From contig MGUI01000074.1 in the NCBI GenBank assembly GCA_001799895.1, positions 62,001 to 126,000 on the forward strand: a stretch of DNA of 64,000 nucleotides. Reading direction: 5' to 3'. The notes under the pieces are model-generated. The model was not told the DNA's origin. It was given only the letters and a program-made list of their open reading frames with translations, and searched no databases. A program made the position numbers and the translations under genes. This document shows, one piece after another, positions 38,379 through 46,633 of this stretch. The DNA is from Elusimicrobia bacterium GWD2_63_28 (GTDB taxonomy: Bacteria > Elusimicrobiota > Elusimicrobia > Elusimicrobiales > UBA9959). Numbering within the stretch: the stretch's first letter is position 1; each line of letters starts with the position of its first letter.

Positions 38379-39650
38379 TCAGGGGGCGCGGAACACCAGG
38401 CGGCCGGAAACCACGGTGGCCGCCGCCCAGCCCTTCAGCAGGCGGCCTTTAAAAGGAGAATTAACCGATCTTGAGATAAAGGTTTCCGGCACGCGCCTGG
38501 AGGCGCGGGGGTCGAGGACGGAAATATCCCCGTCGAAGCCCGGGGCCAGACGGCCTTTGCGGCGCAGGCCCAGCAGTCGGGCCGGGTTCAGGCTGAGCAG
38601 CTGCGCCAGCCGCCGCCGGGTTATCCGCTTCTTGAGCACCAGCTCGGTCACGCAGAGCGGGGCCAGCGTCTCCAGGCCGATGATGCCAAAAGGGGCGCAC
38701 CGGAAACCTTTGGTCTTAAGGCGGGCTTCGTGCGGCGCGTGGTCGGTGGCGATGAGGTCTATGGTGCCGTCGGACAGGCCGCGCAGCACGGCGGCGCGGT
38801 CGGCGGGGGAACGCAGCGGCGGCTTCATTTTATAAGAGGCGTCGTCCTTCTTTATATCGGCGTCGCTGAGCGTGAAATAATGCGGGCAGGTCTCGCCGGT
38901 GACGGGCCAGCCGGCCCGCTTGGCCGCCCTGAGGGCCGCCACCGAAGCCGCCAGGCTGAGGTGCTGCAGGTGCAGCGGCCCCGCCGAGGAGGCGGCCAGG
39001 ATATCGCCCAGGACCGCCAGCGCCTCGGCTTCAGACGGTATGCCGGGCAGGCCCAGCCTGCGGGCCGCGGGGCCGGCGTTGATCACGCCGCCGCCGGTGC
39101 GGCGGAAATTTTCAGGGTGGTCCAGCAGCGGCAGGCCCAGCGCTGCCGTTTCTTTGATCAGCCGCCCCAGCAGGGCGCGCGGCAGGCACCCGCCGTCGTC
39201 GGTAAAAGCCAGCGCGCCCGCGGCTTTGAGGGCGGCCAGGTTTGAAATTTTCTTGCCGCCCCGCCCGGCCGTGGCGGCGGCGGAGAAATAGAGATTGGCG
39301 GGCAGCCCGGCGGCGCGGGCGCGGTATTTTTTCAGCAGGGCGGGAGTGGCCATGGCCGGGCTGGTATTGGGCATCAGCAGCGCCGAGGTTACGCCACCGG
39401 CCGCCGCGGCGGCGGCGGCGCTGGCCAGCGTTTCGGCGTCTTCTGCGCCCGGTTCCCTGGCGTGCACGTGCGCGTCTATGAAGCCCGGGAAAACCCAAAG
39501 CCCCGCGGCGTCAAAGATTTCACAGCCCGGCGGCGGCGCCAAGCGCGCTTCCAGGCGGGCTATGCGCCCGTCGGAGATCAGCAGGTCGGCGCGGTTTTCC
39601 CCGGCAACGGGGTCAACGAGCAGGCCGTTTTTTATCAGCAGGCTTCGCAT
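38379..39650 (-). CDS. pyrC: Dihydroorotase
   Basis: A 423-residue amidohydrolase. The binuclear metal motif FIDAHVHAREPG contains D59, H61 and H63; LLDHPENF and the later HLQHLSLAASVAAL supply other metal ligands, and LIATDHAPHE the catalytic Asp. Type I (class closer to allantoinase/PyrC of Bacillus) by length. It cyclises carbamoyl aspartate to dihydroorotate. It overlaps the previous membrane-protein gene by 38 bases, so the operon runs from the nitroreductase down. carAB and pyrB are not in the window. Confidence 0.94.
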   Translation of the reverse strand: MRSLLIKNGLLVDPVAGENRADLLISDGRIARLEARLAPPPGCEIFDAAGLWVFPGFIDAHVHAREPGAEDAETLASAAAAAAAGGVTSALLMPNTSPAMATPALLKKYRARAAGLPANLYFSAAATAGRGGKKISNLAALKAAGALAFTDDGGCLPRALLGRLIKETAALGLPLLDHPENFRRTGGGVINAGPAARRLGLPGIPSEAEALAVLGDILAASSAGPLHLQHLSLAASVAALRAAKRAGWPVTGETCPHYFTLSDADIKKDDASYKMKPPLRSPADRAAVLRGLSDGTIDLIATDHAPHEARLKTKGFRCAPFGIIGLETLAPLCVTELVLKKRITRRRLAQLLSLNPARLLGLRRKGRLAPGFDGDISVLDPRASRRVPETFISRSVNSPFKGRLLKGWAAATVVSGRLVFRAP

Positions 39651-40299
39651 TCTTTAAAGGGGCGGGCGCCGGCAGTTCCGGGGCCGTCTGCATGGTGACC
39701 AGCCGCGGGGCGAAGGCCCCCTGGGCTTCCCTGTAGGTGAGCAGCTGCAGCCCGGTTATCATCAGCAGCGCGGCCCAGGCCACGCTCAGGGCGCGCCGGG
39801 GGAAGAAGATATGGGCCGTCCTGGCGGCCACCGCCAGCAGCAGCGTGGCGCCCATGGCGGCGTGCCAGACCAGCACCTGCCGCCAGGCCTCCTCGTTGAC
39901 ACGCCAGGCCATGGTGAAATAGAGGACGCCCGCGAAAGCCAGCAGCGCCAGGAACAGCGCGCGCCAGCCGCCGCCCTCGCGGCCCAGCGCTTCCTGGGTC
40001 AGGCGGCTCAGGCCGGCCGCGCTGAAGACGCAGGCGAAAGCTATGAAGAGGTAAAAGCCGCGCCGCACGCCGAGCGCGGCGCCAAGCTGCTCCAGGCTCC
40101 AGCCGCCGGGCAGGGCCAGCACGGCCAGGAACATGGCCGCTCCGGACGCCGTCAGCGCTACAGCCGCCGCCAGCATCACCTTCCTGCCCTTGTTGTCCGC
40201 CGCGTAGGCCTCGGCCGCGCCCAGCAGCAGCAGGGCGGCGCCCTGTATGGCGTGCACGAGATTGGACGCTTTGGTGAAATCAGCGAAGTCTATGGTCAC
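39613..40299 (-). CDS. Polytopic membrane protein of unknown function
   Basis: A 228-residue protein with about six transmembrane helices (ALLLLGAAEAYAAD, VMLAAAVALTASGAAMFLAVLAL, FYLFIAFACVFSAAGL, ALFLALLAFAGVLYFTM, LVWHAAMGATLLLAVAA, ALSVAWAALLMITGLQL) and a Pro/Lys tail. No named family recognised; a H/E/W pattern in VNEEAWRQVLVWHAA might coordinate a cofactor, but this is speculative. The start is GTG 40299 overlapping the stop of the upstream gene (GTGA). It overlaps pyrC by 38 bases. Confidence 0.72.
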   Translation of the reverse strand: MTIDFADFTKASNLVHAIQGAALLLLGAAEAYAADNKGRKVMLAAAVALTASGAAMFLAVLALPGGWSLEQLGAALGVRRGFYLFIAFACVFSAAGLSRLTQEALGREGGGWRALFLALLAFAGVLYFTMAWRVNEEAWRQVLVWHAAMGATLLLAVAARTAHIFFPRRALSVAWAALLMITGLQLLTYREAQGAFAPRLVTMQTAPELPAPAPLKNAKPADKKRPAR

Positions 40300-40661
40300 T
40301 TTCTCCTCCCCTTCCTGCGGCCGCCCTGCAGGTACAAATAAAGACCGGCCAGCGAGCCGCCTACGAAAACCAGCCACAGCGGGCTGGAGAGACCGTTGCG
40401 CGCCGGCTCCGGCCTCTCAGCAGGCAGTTCGGCCGCGGGGGCTGAAGAAACGGCGGGAGCGGGGGCCGCCTTCAGCACGGCCTTGTGCTTCAGGGCCGCC
40501 GGCGGGGCCGGGGGCTGCCGCTCGCCGAGGGAGGCCTGCACGAAAGGCGAAAGTTTTTTTGAGCCCGACGAGCAGGCGTCGAGGTTCTTTTCACAGTCGG
40601 CCGCGGTCTGCGCGCCGGCCAGCGCCGGCAGCAGGAGGAGGGTGATCAGGTATTTTTTCAT
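40296..40661 (-). CDS. Small secreted, C-terminally anchored protein
   Basis: A 121-residue protein with a signal peptide (about 1-17, LAGAQ), two cysteines in CEKNLDACSSGS, a long Ala/Pro/Glu-rich linker and a C-terminal hydrophobic segment (PLWLVFVGGSLAGLYLYLQ) followed by an Arg/Lys tail (GGRRKGRRK), a stop-transfer arrangement. No family recognised. It overlaps the nitroreductase stop (ATGA) and precedes the membrane gene by a GTGA overlap, so it is cotranscribed with the pyr genes. Confidence 0.72.
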   Translation of the reverse strand: MKKYLITLLLLPALAGAQTAADCEKNLDACSSGSKKLSPFVQASLGERQPPAPPAALKHKAVLKAAPAPAVSSAPAAELPAERPEPARNGLSSPLWLVFVGGSLAGLYLYLQGGRRKGRRK

Positions 40662-41212
40662 GGCTTGTTATACGAGCAGAACTCTTCTTTGGTCTTGCGC
40701 GGCCGCGCAGCCGGGCTTTCGGCCGGGTAGCCGGCGGAAATAAGGATCTCCACTTTCTTGCCGTGGCCGAGCCCCAGCGCCCTGGCGGCGGCCTTGGCGT
40801 CGAACCAGCCCAGCCAGCAGGTGCCCAGCCCCTGCTCGGCGGCGGCCAGCACGAAATGCTCGGCGGCGATGCCGATGTCCACCAGGCGGAAATTGGTGCC
40901 CTGCACCTGGTTGCCCAGCCAGGCGGTCAGCTTGCCGGTATCGGCGATCACCGCCACCATCACCGGGGCGGCGGCGGCGAACTTGCACGCGGCGTAGATG
41001 CCGGAAAAAGCCGCGGCGCAGAATTTTTCCTTCAGCGCCGGGTCGTCGAGCACGACGAAGCGGCAGGGCTGGGCGTTGCAGGCCGACGGGGCCAGGCGCG
41101 CGGCCTCCAGGCACAGGTCCAGCTTCTCCCGCTCCACCGGGGCGGACTGGTATTTGCGCACGCTGCGGCGGGCCGCCGCCAGCTCAAGAAAACGCGATGA
41201 GGGCATACGCAT
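40658..41212 (-). CDS. Nitroreductase-family flavoprotein
   Basis: A 184-residue FMN enzyme of the nitroreductase family: RRSVRKYQSAPVE (FMN-binding arginines), LAPSACNAQPCRFVVL, and the late GLGTCWLGWFDAKAAARALGLG segment. Small single-domain form. It may reduce a flavin-linked substrate with NAD(P)H; the natural substrate is unknown. The ATG (41212, or the in-frame one at 41206) lies 2-5 bases from TATAAA/TATTAT hexamers shared with the divergent promoter at 41217, so it is probably leaderless. Confidence 0.87.
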   Translation of the reverse strand: MRMPSSRFLELAAARRSVRKYQSAPVEREKLDLCLEAARLAPSACNAQPCRFVVLDDPALKEKFCAAAFSGIYAACKFAAAAPVMVAVIADTGKLTAWLGNQVQGTNFRLVDIGIAAEHFVLAAAEQGLGTCWLGWFDAKAAARALGLGHGKKVEILISAGYPAESPAARPRKTKEEFCSYNKP

Positions 41213-41256
41213 ATTTTATAATATAGAAAGCGCGGATGGGCGCTACACGGAGACTT

Positions 41257-41595
41257 ATGGAAAACTGGAAAGACGGCGTAAATTTCGCCATTACGGTCTG
41301 CGACGCTGAGGGAAAGATCCTGGAGATGAACGGCAAGGCCGCCGCAACCTTCGCCAAAAGCGGGGGCGGCTCGCTGATAGGCAAGAGCCTGCTGGACTGC
41401 CACCCGGAGCCGGCCAGATCGAAACTCAAAAAAATGCTGGCCGAACCCTACACCAACGCCTACACCATAGAGAAGAACGGGGTTAAGAAATTAATTTACC
41501 AGGCGCCCTGGCTGAAAGACGGCCAGCCCGCCGGGCTGGTGGAGCTGTCCATGGAGATCCCACTGGAAATGCCGCATTTCGTGCGCAAGCCCTGA
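41257..41595 (+). CDS. Small PAS-domain protein
   Basis: A 112-residue protein consisting of a single PAS fold: NFAITVCDAEGKILEMNGKAAATFAKSGG (by position) is the classical PAS core (beta strand, then EMNxxAxxxF), followed by SLIGKSLLDCHPEPARSKLKKML. No output domain is attached, so it would act through partners. ATG 41257 has a GGAG ribosome site; an in-frame ATG at 41236 lies 13 bases after TATAAT (41217-41222). C-terminal LPLEMPHFVRKP ends the domain. Confidence 0.8.
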   Translation: MENWKDGVNFAITVCDAEGKILEMNGKAAATFAKSGGGSLIGKSLLDCHPEPARSKLKKMLAEPYTNAYTIEKNGVKKLIYQAPWLKDGQPAGLVELSMEIPLEMPHFVRKP

Positions 41596-41656
41596 GGGGC
41601 GGGGGTTTTGTATAATTCTACAGGCGTAAAAGCGCCTTAAGGGCGGGGGCAAAGGC

Positions 41657-43114
41657 TTGATCAAGAAACTTATTTTAGCGGTTGCGGCGCTGTCGGCCTG
41701 GGCCGGGCCCGCGCTCTGCGCGCCCGCTTTTGAACTGGAGCCGGGAGTACGCCTGTCCTCCGCCGACCTGCACTGCGTCAGGCCGATCTCTAACGGCTAC
41801 AGGCTGTATTTCTCCTCCCAGGCCGCCTTCTCCGTCTACAGCGCCACCTCGGCCGACGGCGAGAACTGGACGGTGGAGCCCGGAGTCCGCATCTCCACTG
41901 AATTGGCCGGTTTTTATTCCAGTTCCATCACCGCCCTCGGCGCCTTCGAGGGCGCAGCAATCGCCAGCGGGCCCTACAGGGCTTATTACGTTGGCCTCAG
42001 CTCCACCGGTATATATTCTGTGCTGAGCGCCACTTCTACGGACGGCCTGACCTGGGGCCGGGATGCGGACTTTTTGCTGCAGTTCGGCAGCAGCCGCGTG
42101 CTCTCCCTGGCCCCGTATTTCCTGGGCTCCGGGGAGGCCTTGCTCTACTACGCCCGCGACGACGGCTCGCGCGACCCGGCTTCCCACAGGGTCTACCAGG
42201 CCACCAGCACCGACAGCGGCAACAGCTTCTCCGGCGAGACGCAGGTGCTGGCCTCCACCGGGGTTTTTAACGTGGCAGTCTCCACGCTCACCAACGGGAC
42301 GCTGCGGCTTTTCGCCTCCGGCACGCTGGGGGCGGGCGCCACGGCGGCCATGGTGCTGGCCGCGGACAGCGCCGACGGATTCTCCTTCCCTTCCGCCCCG
42401 GCGGCGGTCTTCTCCACGGCCCCGGCCTTTAACGAGCTGGGCGGCATAGCGGTACTGCGCTCCACCGACACCTACAGCTGGCGGCTCTACTTCACCTCCA
42501 CGCTCAACCAGGCGGCCACGGATTACGTCTACAGCGCCCTGACCAGGTCGCCCGTCGTCACCGGCTTCACGCCGAACCTGGTCTACGACAACGACGGCCC
42601 GACCAATTTCACGGTGTACGGGGAGATCTTCCAGCCGGGCCTGAACACGGCCGCCCTGGCCGGCGCCCCGGGCGCCATCCCCGTCACCTCGGTCACGCGC
42701 GTATCGGATACGCAGCTCACGGTGGCCACCACCCCGCTGGGCGCGGCGCTGGGCCTCTACAGCGTCAGCGTCACCAATCCCGGCGGCAGGTCGGCAGGCA
42801 TGTCCAATGTGCTGCGGGTGGATTTCAGGCCCGGCTTCACCGTCCTTACCGACAACCTTTTCAGGCCGCTGCGCGGCGGGTCGGCCAGGGTCGACATCAC
42901 GATCTACAAAGCCGGGGACGTAAAGGTGGACATCTACACCATTAACGGCGGGCTGGTCAGGAAGCTTTTCAGCGGCCCGGCGGCCGTAGGGACCAAGACG
43001 CTATTCTGGGACGGCAAGACGGACGGCGGCAGGACGGCGGCCAGCGGCCTCTACCTGCTGCACGTGACCGGGCCCAAGCTTAACGGCACCGAGAAGATAG
43101 TGCTGATAAAATGA
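41657..43114 (+). CDS. Secreted protein with IPT/TIG and FlgD-like C-terminal domains
   Basis: A 485-residue exported protein starting at TTG 41657; signal peptide about 1-22 (AGPALCAPA). Residues 30-300 form a repeated beta-propeller-like region with Asp-box-like segments (SATSADGENW, SATSTDGLTW, ATSTDSGNSF). An IPT/TIG-like domain (VTGFTPNLVYDNDGPTNFTVYGEIF, about 306-390) precedes a C-terminal FlgD-like Ig domain (VDIYTINGGLVRKLF... FWDGKTDGGRTAASGLYLLHV). That end resembles domains used with type IX or PorV-type secretion in the FCB group. It is linked by an ATGA overlap to a PorV/PorQ-like barrel. Substrate and role unknown. Confidence 0.8.
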   Translation: MIKKLILAVAALSAWAGPALCAPAFELEPGVRLSSADLHCVRPISNGYRLYFSSQAAFSVYSATSADGENWTVEPGVRISTELAGFYSSSITALGAFEGAAIASGPYRAYYVGLSSTGIYSVLSATSTDGLTWGRDADFLLQFGSSRVLSLAPYFLGSGEALLYYARDDGSRDPASHRVYQATSTDSGNSFSGETQVLASTGVFNVAVSTLTNGTLRLFASGTLGAGATAAMVLAADSADGFSFPSAPAAVFSTAPAFNELGGIAVLRSTDTYSWRLYFTSTLNQAATDYVYSALTRSPVVTGFTPNLVYDNDGPTNFTVYGEIFQPGLNTAALAGAPGAIPVTSVTRVSDTQLTVATTPLGAALGLYSVSVTNPGGRSAGMSNVLRVDFRPGFTVLTDNLFRPLRGGSARVDITIYKAGDVKVDIYTINGGLVRKLFSGPAAVGTKTLFWDGKTDGGRTAASGLYLLHVTGPKLNGTEKIVLIK

Positions 43115-44064
43115 CGAAGACGGCGCTAAAAATACTCTCGCTTTCGCTGGCGGCCTGGGCCGCCTGCGCCGGCCGCGCCTCGGCCGAGCCGGGGCTCACC
43201 GCCGCCCCGTCGCTGAACGCGCCGCTGGGCGCGCGCTCCGCCGCCCTGGGCCAGGCCTTCACCGCCGTGCCCGGCAGCCCGGAGAGCCTCAATTACAATC
43301 CCGGCGCGCTGGCTTTTGCTGATGGTTTTTCGGTGACCGCCAGTTACCTGCGCGGCTTCGAGGACGCGGGGCACAGTTTCCTGGCCGCGCCGCTCAAGTT
43401 CGGCCCGCTGGTGCTGACCCCCGGCTACATGCATTTCAACGCCGGGGACATCGCGCTCAACCTGACCGGCGGCGTCACCGGCAGGGTAAACGCCGAGACG
43501 GACAGCGCCGTTTACGCCTCGGCCGCCTACAGGTTCAGCGAGCGCTTCGGCGCCGGCGCCACGCTCAAGCGGGTCAGGATAGAGCTGGCCGAAACCGCCT
43601 CGGCTTCGGCCATGCTCTTCGACGCCGGCGCGCTGTATTCCCCCGGCGGAGGTTTTACGCTGGGGGCGGCCCTGATGAATTCCGGCAGCGGCTTCAAGTT
43701 CGAAGAGGCCAGCGACCCCGCCCCGGCGGTGAAGCGGCTCGGCGCGGCCTGGCGCGTGGATATCAACCCGCCGAACTTGCTGGACCCGTCCACGGACCTG
43801 ACCCACAGCGACGCCATGTTCACGGCGGACTGGATAGGGGCGTACAAAGACCGGGGCTATTTCCAGATGGGGGCCGAGCTCAACATGGAAATGAGGATGG
43901 GGCTTACCGTCAGCATGAGGTCGGGCTACCAGTTCGACCGGCCCGCCGAAGGCCTGACCTTCGGCCTGGGCTTCGCGGCCAATAAATGGGCATTCGACTT
44001 CTCTTTCGACACCGGCAAAGAGATGAACGCCCGCCAGCAGGCCGGCGTCACCTATAAATTTTAA
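43111..44064 (+). CDS. PorV/PorQ-like (UPF0164) outer-membrane barrel
   Basis: A 317-residue outer-membrane protein with signal peptide (about 1-26, AGRASAEP) and the PorV/PorQ hallmark LGARSAALGQAFTAVPGSPESLNYNPGALAF (by position about 40-70), ending AGVTYKF with terminal Phe. This family forms FadL-like barrels; PorV shuttles T9SS substrates. It overlaps the FlgD-domain protein's stop, suggesting the barrel serves that protein's export or anchoring. Only this pair, not the rest of T9SS, is visible. It is tail-to-tail with mutL, one base apart. Confidence 0.83.
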   Translation: MTKTALKILSLSLAAWAACAGRASAEPGLTAAPSLNAPLGARSAALGQAFTAVPGSPESLNYNPGALAFADGFSVTASYLRGFEDAGHSFLAAPLKFGPLVLTPGYMHFNAGDIALNLTGGVTGRVNAETDSAVYASAAYRFSERFGAGATLKRVRIELAETASASAMLFDAGALYSPGGGFTLGAALMNSGSGFKFEEASDPAPAVKRLGAAWRVDINPPNLLDPSTDLTHSDAMFTADWIGAYKDRGYFQMGAELNMEMRMGLTVSMRSGYQFDRPAEGLTFGLGFAANKWAFDFSFDTGKEMNARQQAGVTYKF

Positions 44065-44065
44065 A

Positions 44066-45829
44066 TTATAAGGCGCCGGAGCGCTGGAAGCGGCGCGCTA
44101 TGTCGCCGCCCGACAGGTAGAACAGCGTGGGGCGCCCGTGCGGGCAGTGGTAGCTGTCCTTCGCCCTCTTCAGATCTTCCATCAGCCGCAAAGCCTCCTG
44201 CGGCTTCACGAAATCGTGGGCCTTGATGGACTTCTTGCAGGCCATCGTGGCGATGACGCTGCGCTTCAGGTCCTCGGCGGCCGCCTCCGGTTCGCCGAGC
44301 ACCTCGGACAAATAGCCCAGGAATTCGGCGAAGGCGGGCTGGGTGAAATAGAAAAGCGCCGGGGCCGCGCGCAGCAGCGCCGTGGCCGGGCCGCGCTGGT
44401 CTATCTCGAAGCCCGCCGTCTTCATCCAGTCGCGCCATTTTAAAACCGTCTCCATCTGCGAGCGCGACAGCTCCGCCTCGAGCGGCACCAGCAGCGGCTG
44501 CACCCGCACGCCCCCCTTGGAAAATTCACCGAGGTATTTTTCGAACAGCACCCGCTCCTGCGCGGCGTGCTGGTCCACCACCAGCAGGCCGGCGTCGGAC
44601 TCGAAAAGCAAATAGCTCTTGGCCAGCTGGCCGAGGTAGGCCAGGTCGCGGCCGCGCCAGTCCGGGTGGTCCTGCGGCGTCAGCGGCTCCGGCCCGGAAG
44701 CGGACCCGAACAGGCTGCCGGTCTCGGCCGCCGTCTGCGGCGGGGCGGCGGCCTCGCGGTAGGCCGGCACGTCGGGCGCAGTGAACTGGCGGCCGGCCTC
44801 CGGGGCGGTCATGGTCACGGCCGCCGTCTGCTTGCTCAGCAGCTCCTCGTACACGGTGTTGGAAATGGTCTTGAAGATCTCGTTCTCGGAGGAAAATTTC
44901 ACGTCGCGCTTCTGCGGGTGGATATTGGCGTCGAAGGAGCCCGGGTCCAGCTCCACGAACAGCGCGCCGGCCGGGTGGCGGCCGGTGAGCATATGGCCGT
45001 AGCCGCGGTACAGCGCCTGGCGCAGCAGGACGGACCCCACGGGGCGGCGGTTGACGAAGAAATGCTGGTTGGCGCGCGTGGCCGCCAGGGCGTCGGGCCG
45101 CGACAGCAGGCCGTAGACGGCCATGCCGGCGGTCTTGCCCTCTACGCGGACCAGCCCGGAGTAAACGCTTTTGCCGAAGATGGCCGCTGCGCGGTTCTTG
45201 AGGTTCTCCCACAGCCCGCCCGGCAGGGCCGGCAGGTTCAGGAGCTCGGCGCCGTCTATGACCAGGCGGAAAGAGACGCCGAGGTTGGCGAGGGCCGCTT
45301 CCTCTACGGCCTTGATGAGGTGGGAGCGCTCGGCGGCGTCGCTCTTCATGAACTTGGCGCGGGCCGGGGTGTTGAAGAAAAGGTCGGCGGCCTCCACGGT
45401 GGTGCCCTTCACCGGCGGGGCGGGCAGCTCCGCTATCACGCGGCCGCCCTCGCCCTCCAGCGTGTAGCCGGAATCGGCGCCGGCCTTGAACGAGGTCAGC
45501 TTAAGGCGCGACACCGCGAAGATGGAATAAAGGGCCTCGCCGCGGAAGCCGAAGGTGGCCAGCGAATAGATATCCTCGAAAGTGTTGAGCTTGCTGGTGG
45601 CGTGGCGGCCGAGCGAGAGGCGCAGGTCCTCGCGGTCCATGCCGCGCCCGTCGTCGTGCACCCGGATCAGGCCGCGGCCGGCCTTCTGCAGCTCTATCTC
45701 TATGCGGGAGGCGCCGGAATCCAGGGAATTCTCTATCAGTTCCTTCAGCACCGAGGCGGGGCGCTCTATCACCTCGCCCGCGGCGATCTTGGAAACCACG
45801 TCTTCAGGAAGGACTTTTATTTCCGGCAT
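44066..45829 (-). CDS. mutL: DNA mismatch repair protein MutL
   Basis: A 587-residue MutL. The GHKL ATPase motifs are present (EVIERPASVLKELIENSLDSGAS, DDGRGM, FGFRGEALYSI) and the C-terminal domain carries the endonuclease metal motif DQHAAQERVLFE (the DQHAX2EX4E pattern), so it is the nicking type used where MutH is absent. It works with MutS (48279-50855). It is 19 bases downstream of the CPBP gene on the same strand. Length is normal. Confidence 0.95.
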   Translation of the reverse strand: MPEIKVLPEDVVSKIAAGEVIERPASVLKELIENSLDSGASRIEIELQKAGRGLIRVHDDGRGMDREDLRLSLGRHATSKLNTFEDIYSLATFGFRGEALYSIFAVSRLKLTSFKAGADSGYTLEGEGGRVIAELPAPPVKGTTVEAADLFFNTPARAKFMKSDAAERSHLIKAVEEAALANLGVSFRLVIDGAELLNLPALPGGLWENLKNRAAAIFGKSVYSGLVRVEGKTAGMAVYGLLSRPDALAATRANQHFFVNRRPVGSVLLRQALYRGYGHMLTGRHPAGALFVELDPGSFDANIHPQKRDVKFSSENEIFKTISNTVYEELLSKQTAAVTMTAPEAGRQFTAPDVPAYREAAAPPQTAAETGSLFGSASGPEPLTPQDHPDWRGRDLAYLGQLAKSYLLFESDAGLLVVDQHAAQERVLFEKYLGEFSKGGVRVQPLLVPLEAELSRSQMETVLKWRDWMKTAGFEIDQRGPATALLRAAPALFYFTQPAFAEFLGYLSEVLGEPEAAAEDLKRSVIATMACKKSIKAHDFVKPQEALRLMEDLKRAKDSYHCPHGRPTLFYLSGGDIARRFQRSGAL

Positions 45830-45848
45830 AAGGTGATTTTACAATACT

Positions 45849-46583
45849 TCAGCTGAACGTTCTAAAGAGCACCGCGAAAAAGTTTACCAGGCCGTGCAGC
45901 ATGACATTGGCCGGCAGGCGGCGCTCCTTTTCGTAAACCCAGCAGAAGTAGACACCCGGCAGCAGCGTGACCGGCGCGTTGCCGCCGTGGAAGAGCGCGA
46001 ACAGCAGGCTGGACCAGAAGGCGCTGAACCAGAATCCCCTCCTGGCCCGGAACGAGGCAAAAACTATGCGGCGGAAGAATAATTCCTCCGCCAGCGGCGC
46101 CGCTACGCAGGCGGCCAGCAGCAGCAGGGCGAAGCGCGGCGCGGAAAAAGCCATCGCCTTCACGCTGGCCTCCTGTTCAGCGCCGGAGGCCGAGACGGGC
46201 TTCATAAGGCCCGCGAAAGCGTCGCCCCAGAGGTAATAGGCCGCGGCAAGGACCAGCCCCATGAACAGCAGCACGCCGGCGTAGCCCGGCAGATAGCGCA
46301 GCGCCTTGCGCAGGTCGGCCCAGGCGTTAGCCTGCCAGTCGCGCCAGGCCTGGCGCCAGGCGACACCGAGGTGCGCCAGCAGCGACCAGGCGGCGAGAGC
46401 CGTCAGGATAAAACCCGGTATGGAGGCTTCGTAGGTGTCGAACTTGAGCCCGAGGGCGCGGGCGGGGATCTCCATCAGCAGCAGCGACGCCACCTGCACC
46501 GCCAAAATAACGACCGCGAACAGCCACAGGAGGCCGAAATTGCCGTAGGTCTTTATCCCCTCGAAAGGGCTCTTTTGTTCCAT
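45849..46583 (-). CDS. CPBP-family intramembrane metalloprotease
   Basis: A 244-residue protein with six to eight transmembrane helices and the CPBP (CAAX/Abi) motifs: LAEELFFRRIVFA (EExxxR), FALFHGGNAPV and MLHGLVN (metal-binding His). These proteases cleave within the membrane or act in bacteriocin immunity and envelope functions. The start is unusual: ATG 46583 directly follows the seven-T tract of the upstream gene's terminator, so there is no ribosome site and no room for a promoter. Transcription may come from readthrough, or a later ATG may be used (for example near the first helix). Confidence 0.87.
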   Translation of the reverse strand: MEQKSPFEGIKTYGNFGLLWLFAVVILAVQVASLLLMEIPARALGLKFDTYEASIPGFILTALAAWSLLAHLGVAWRQAWRDWQANAWADLRKALRYLPGYAGVLLFMGLVLAAAYYLWGDAFAGLMKPVSASGAEQEASVKAMAFSAPRFALLLLAACVAAPLAEELFFRRIVFASFRARRGFWFSAFWSSLLFALFHGGNAPVTLLPGVYFCWVYEKERRLPANVMLHGLVNFFAVLFRTFS

Positions 46584-46590
46584 AAAAAAA

Positions 46591-46615
46591 GAACCCGGGC
46601 GCGGAGCCCGGGTTC
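46591..46615 (-). terminator. Rho-independent terminator of the five-repeat secreted protein gene
   Basis: A 10-bp perfect stem (46591-46600 with 46606-46615), loop 5, then TTTTTTT on the minus strand. The T-tract ends at the CPBP gene's ATG, so efficiency decides how much CPBP and mutL are expressed from upstream. Confidence 0.88.
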
Positions 46616-46633
46616 AGCTCATAAACTCCGGGC

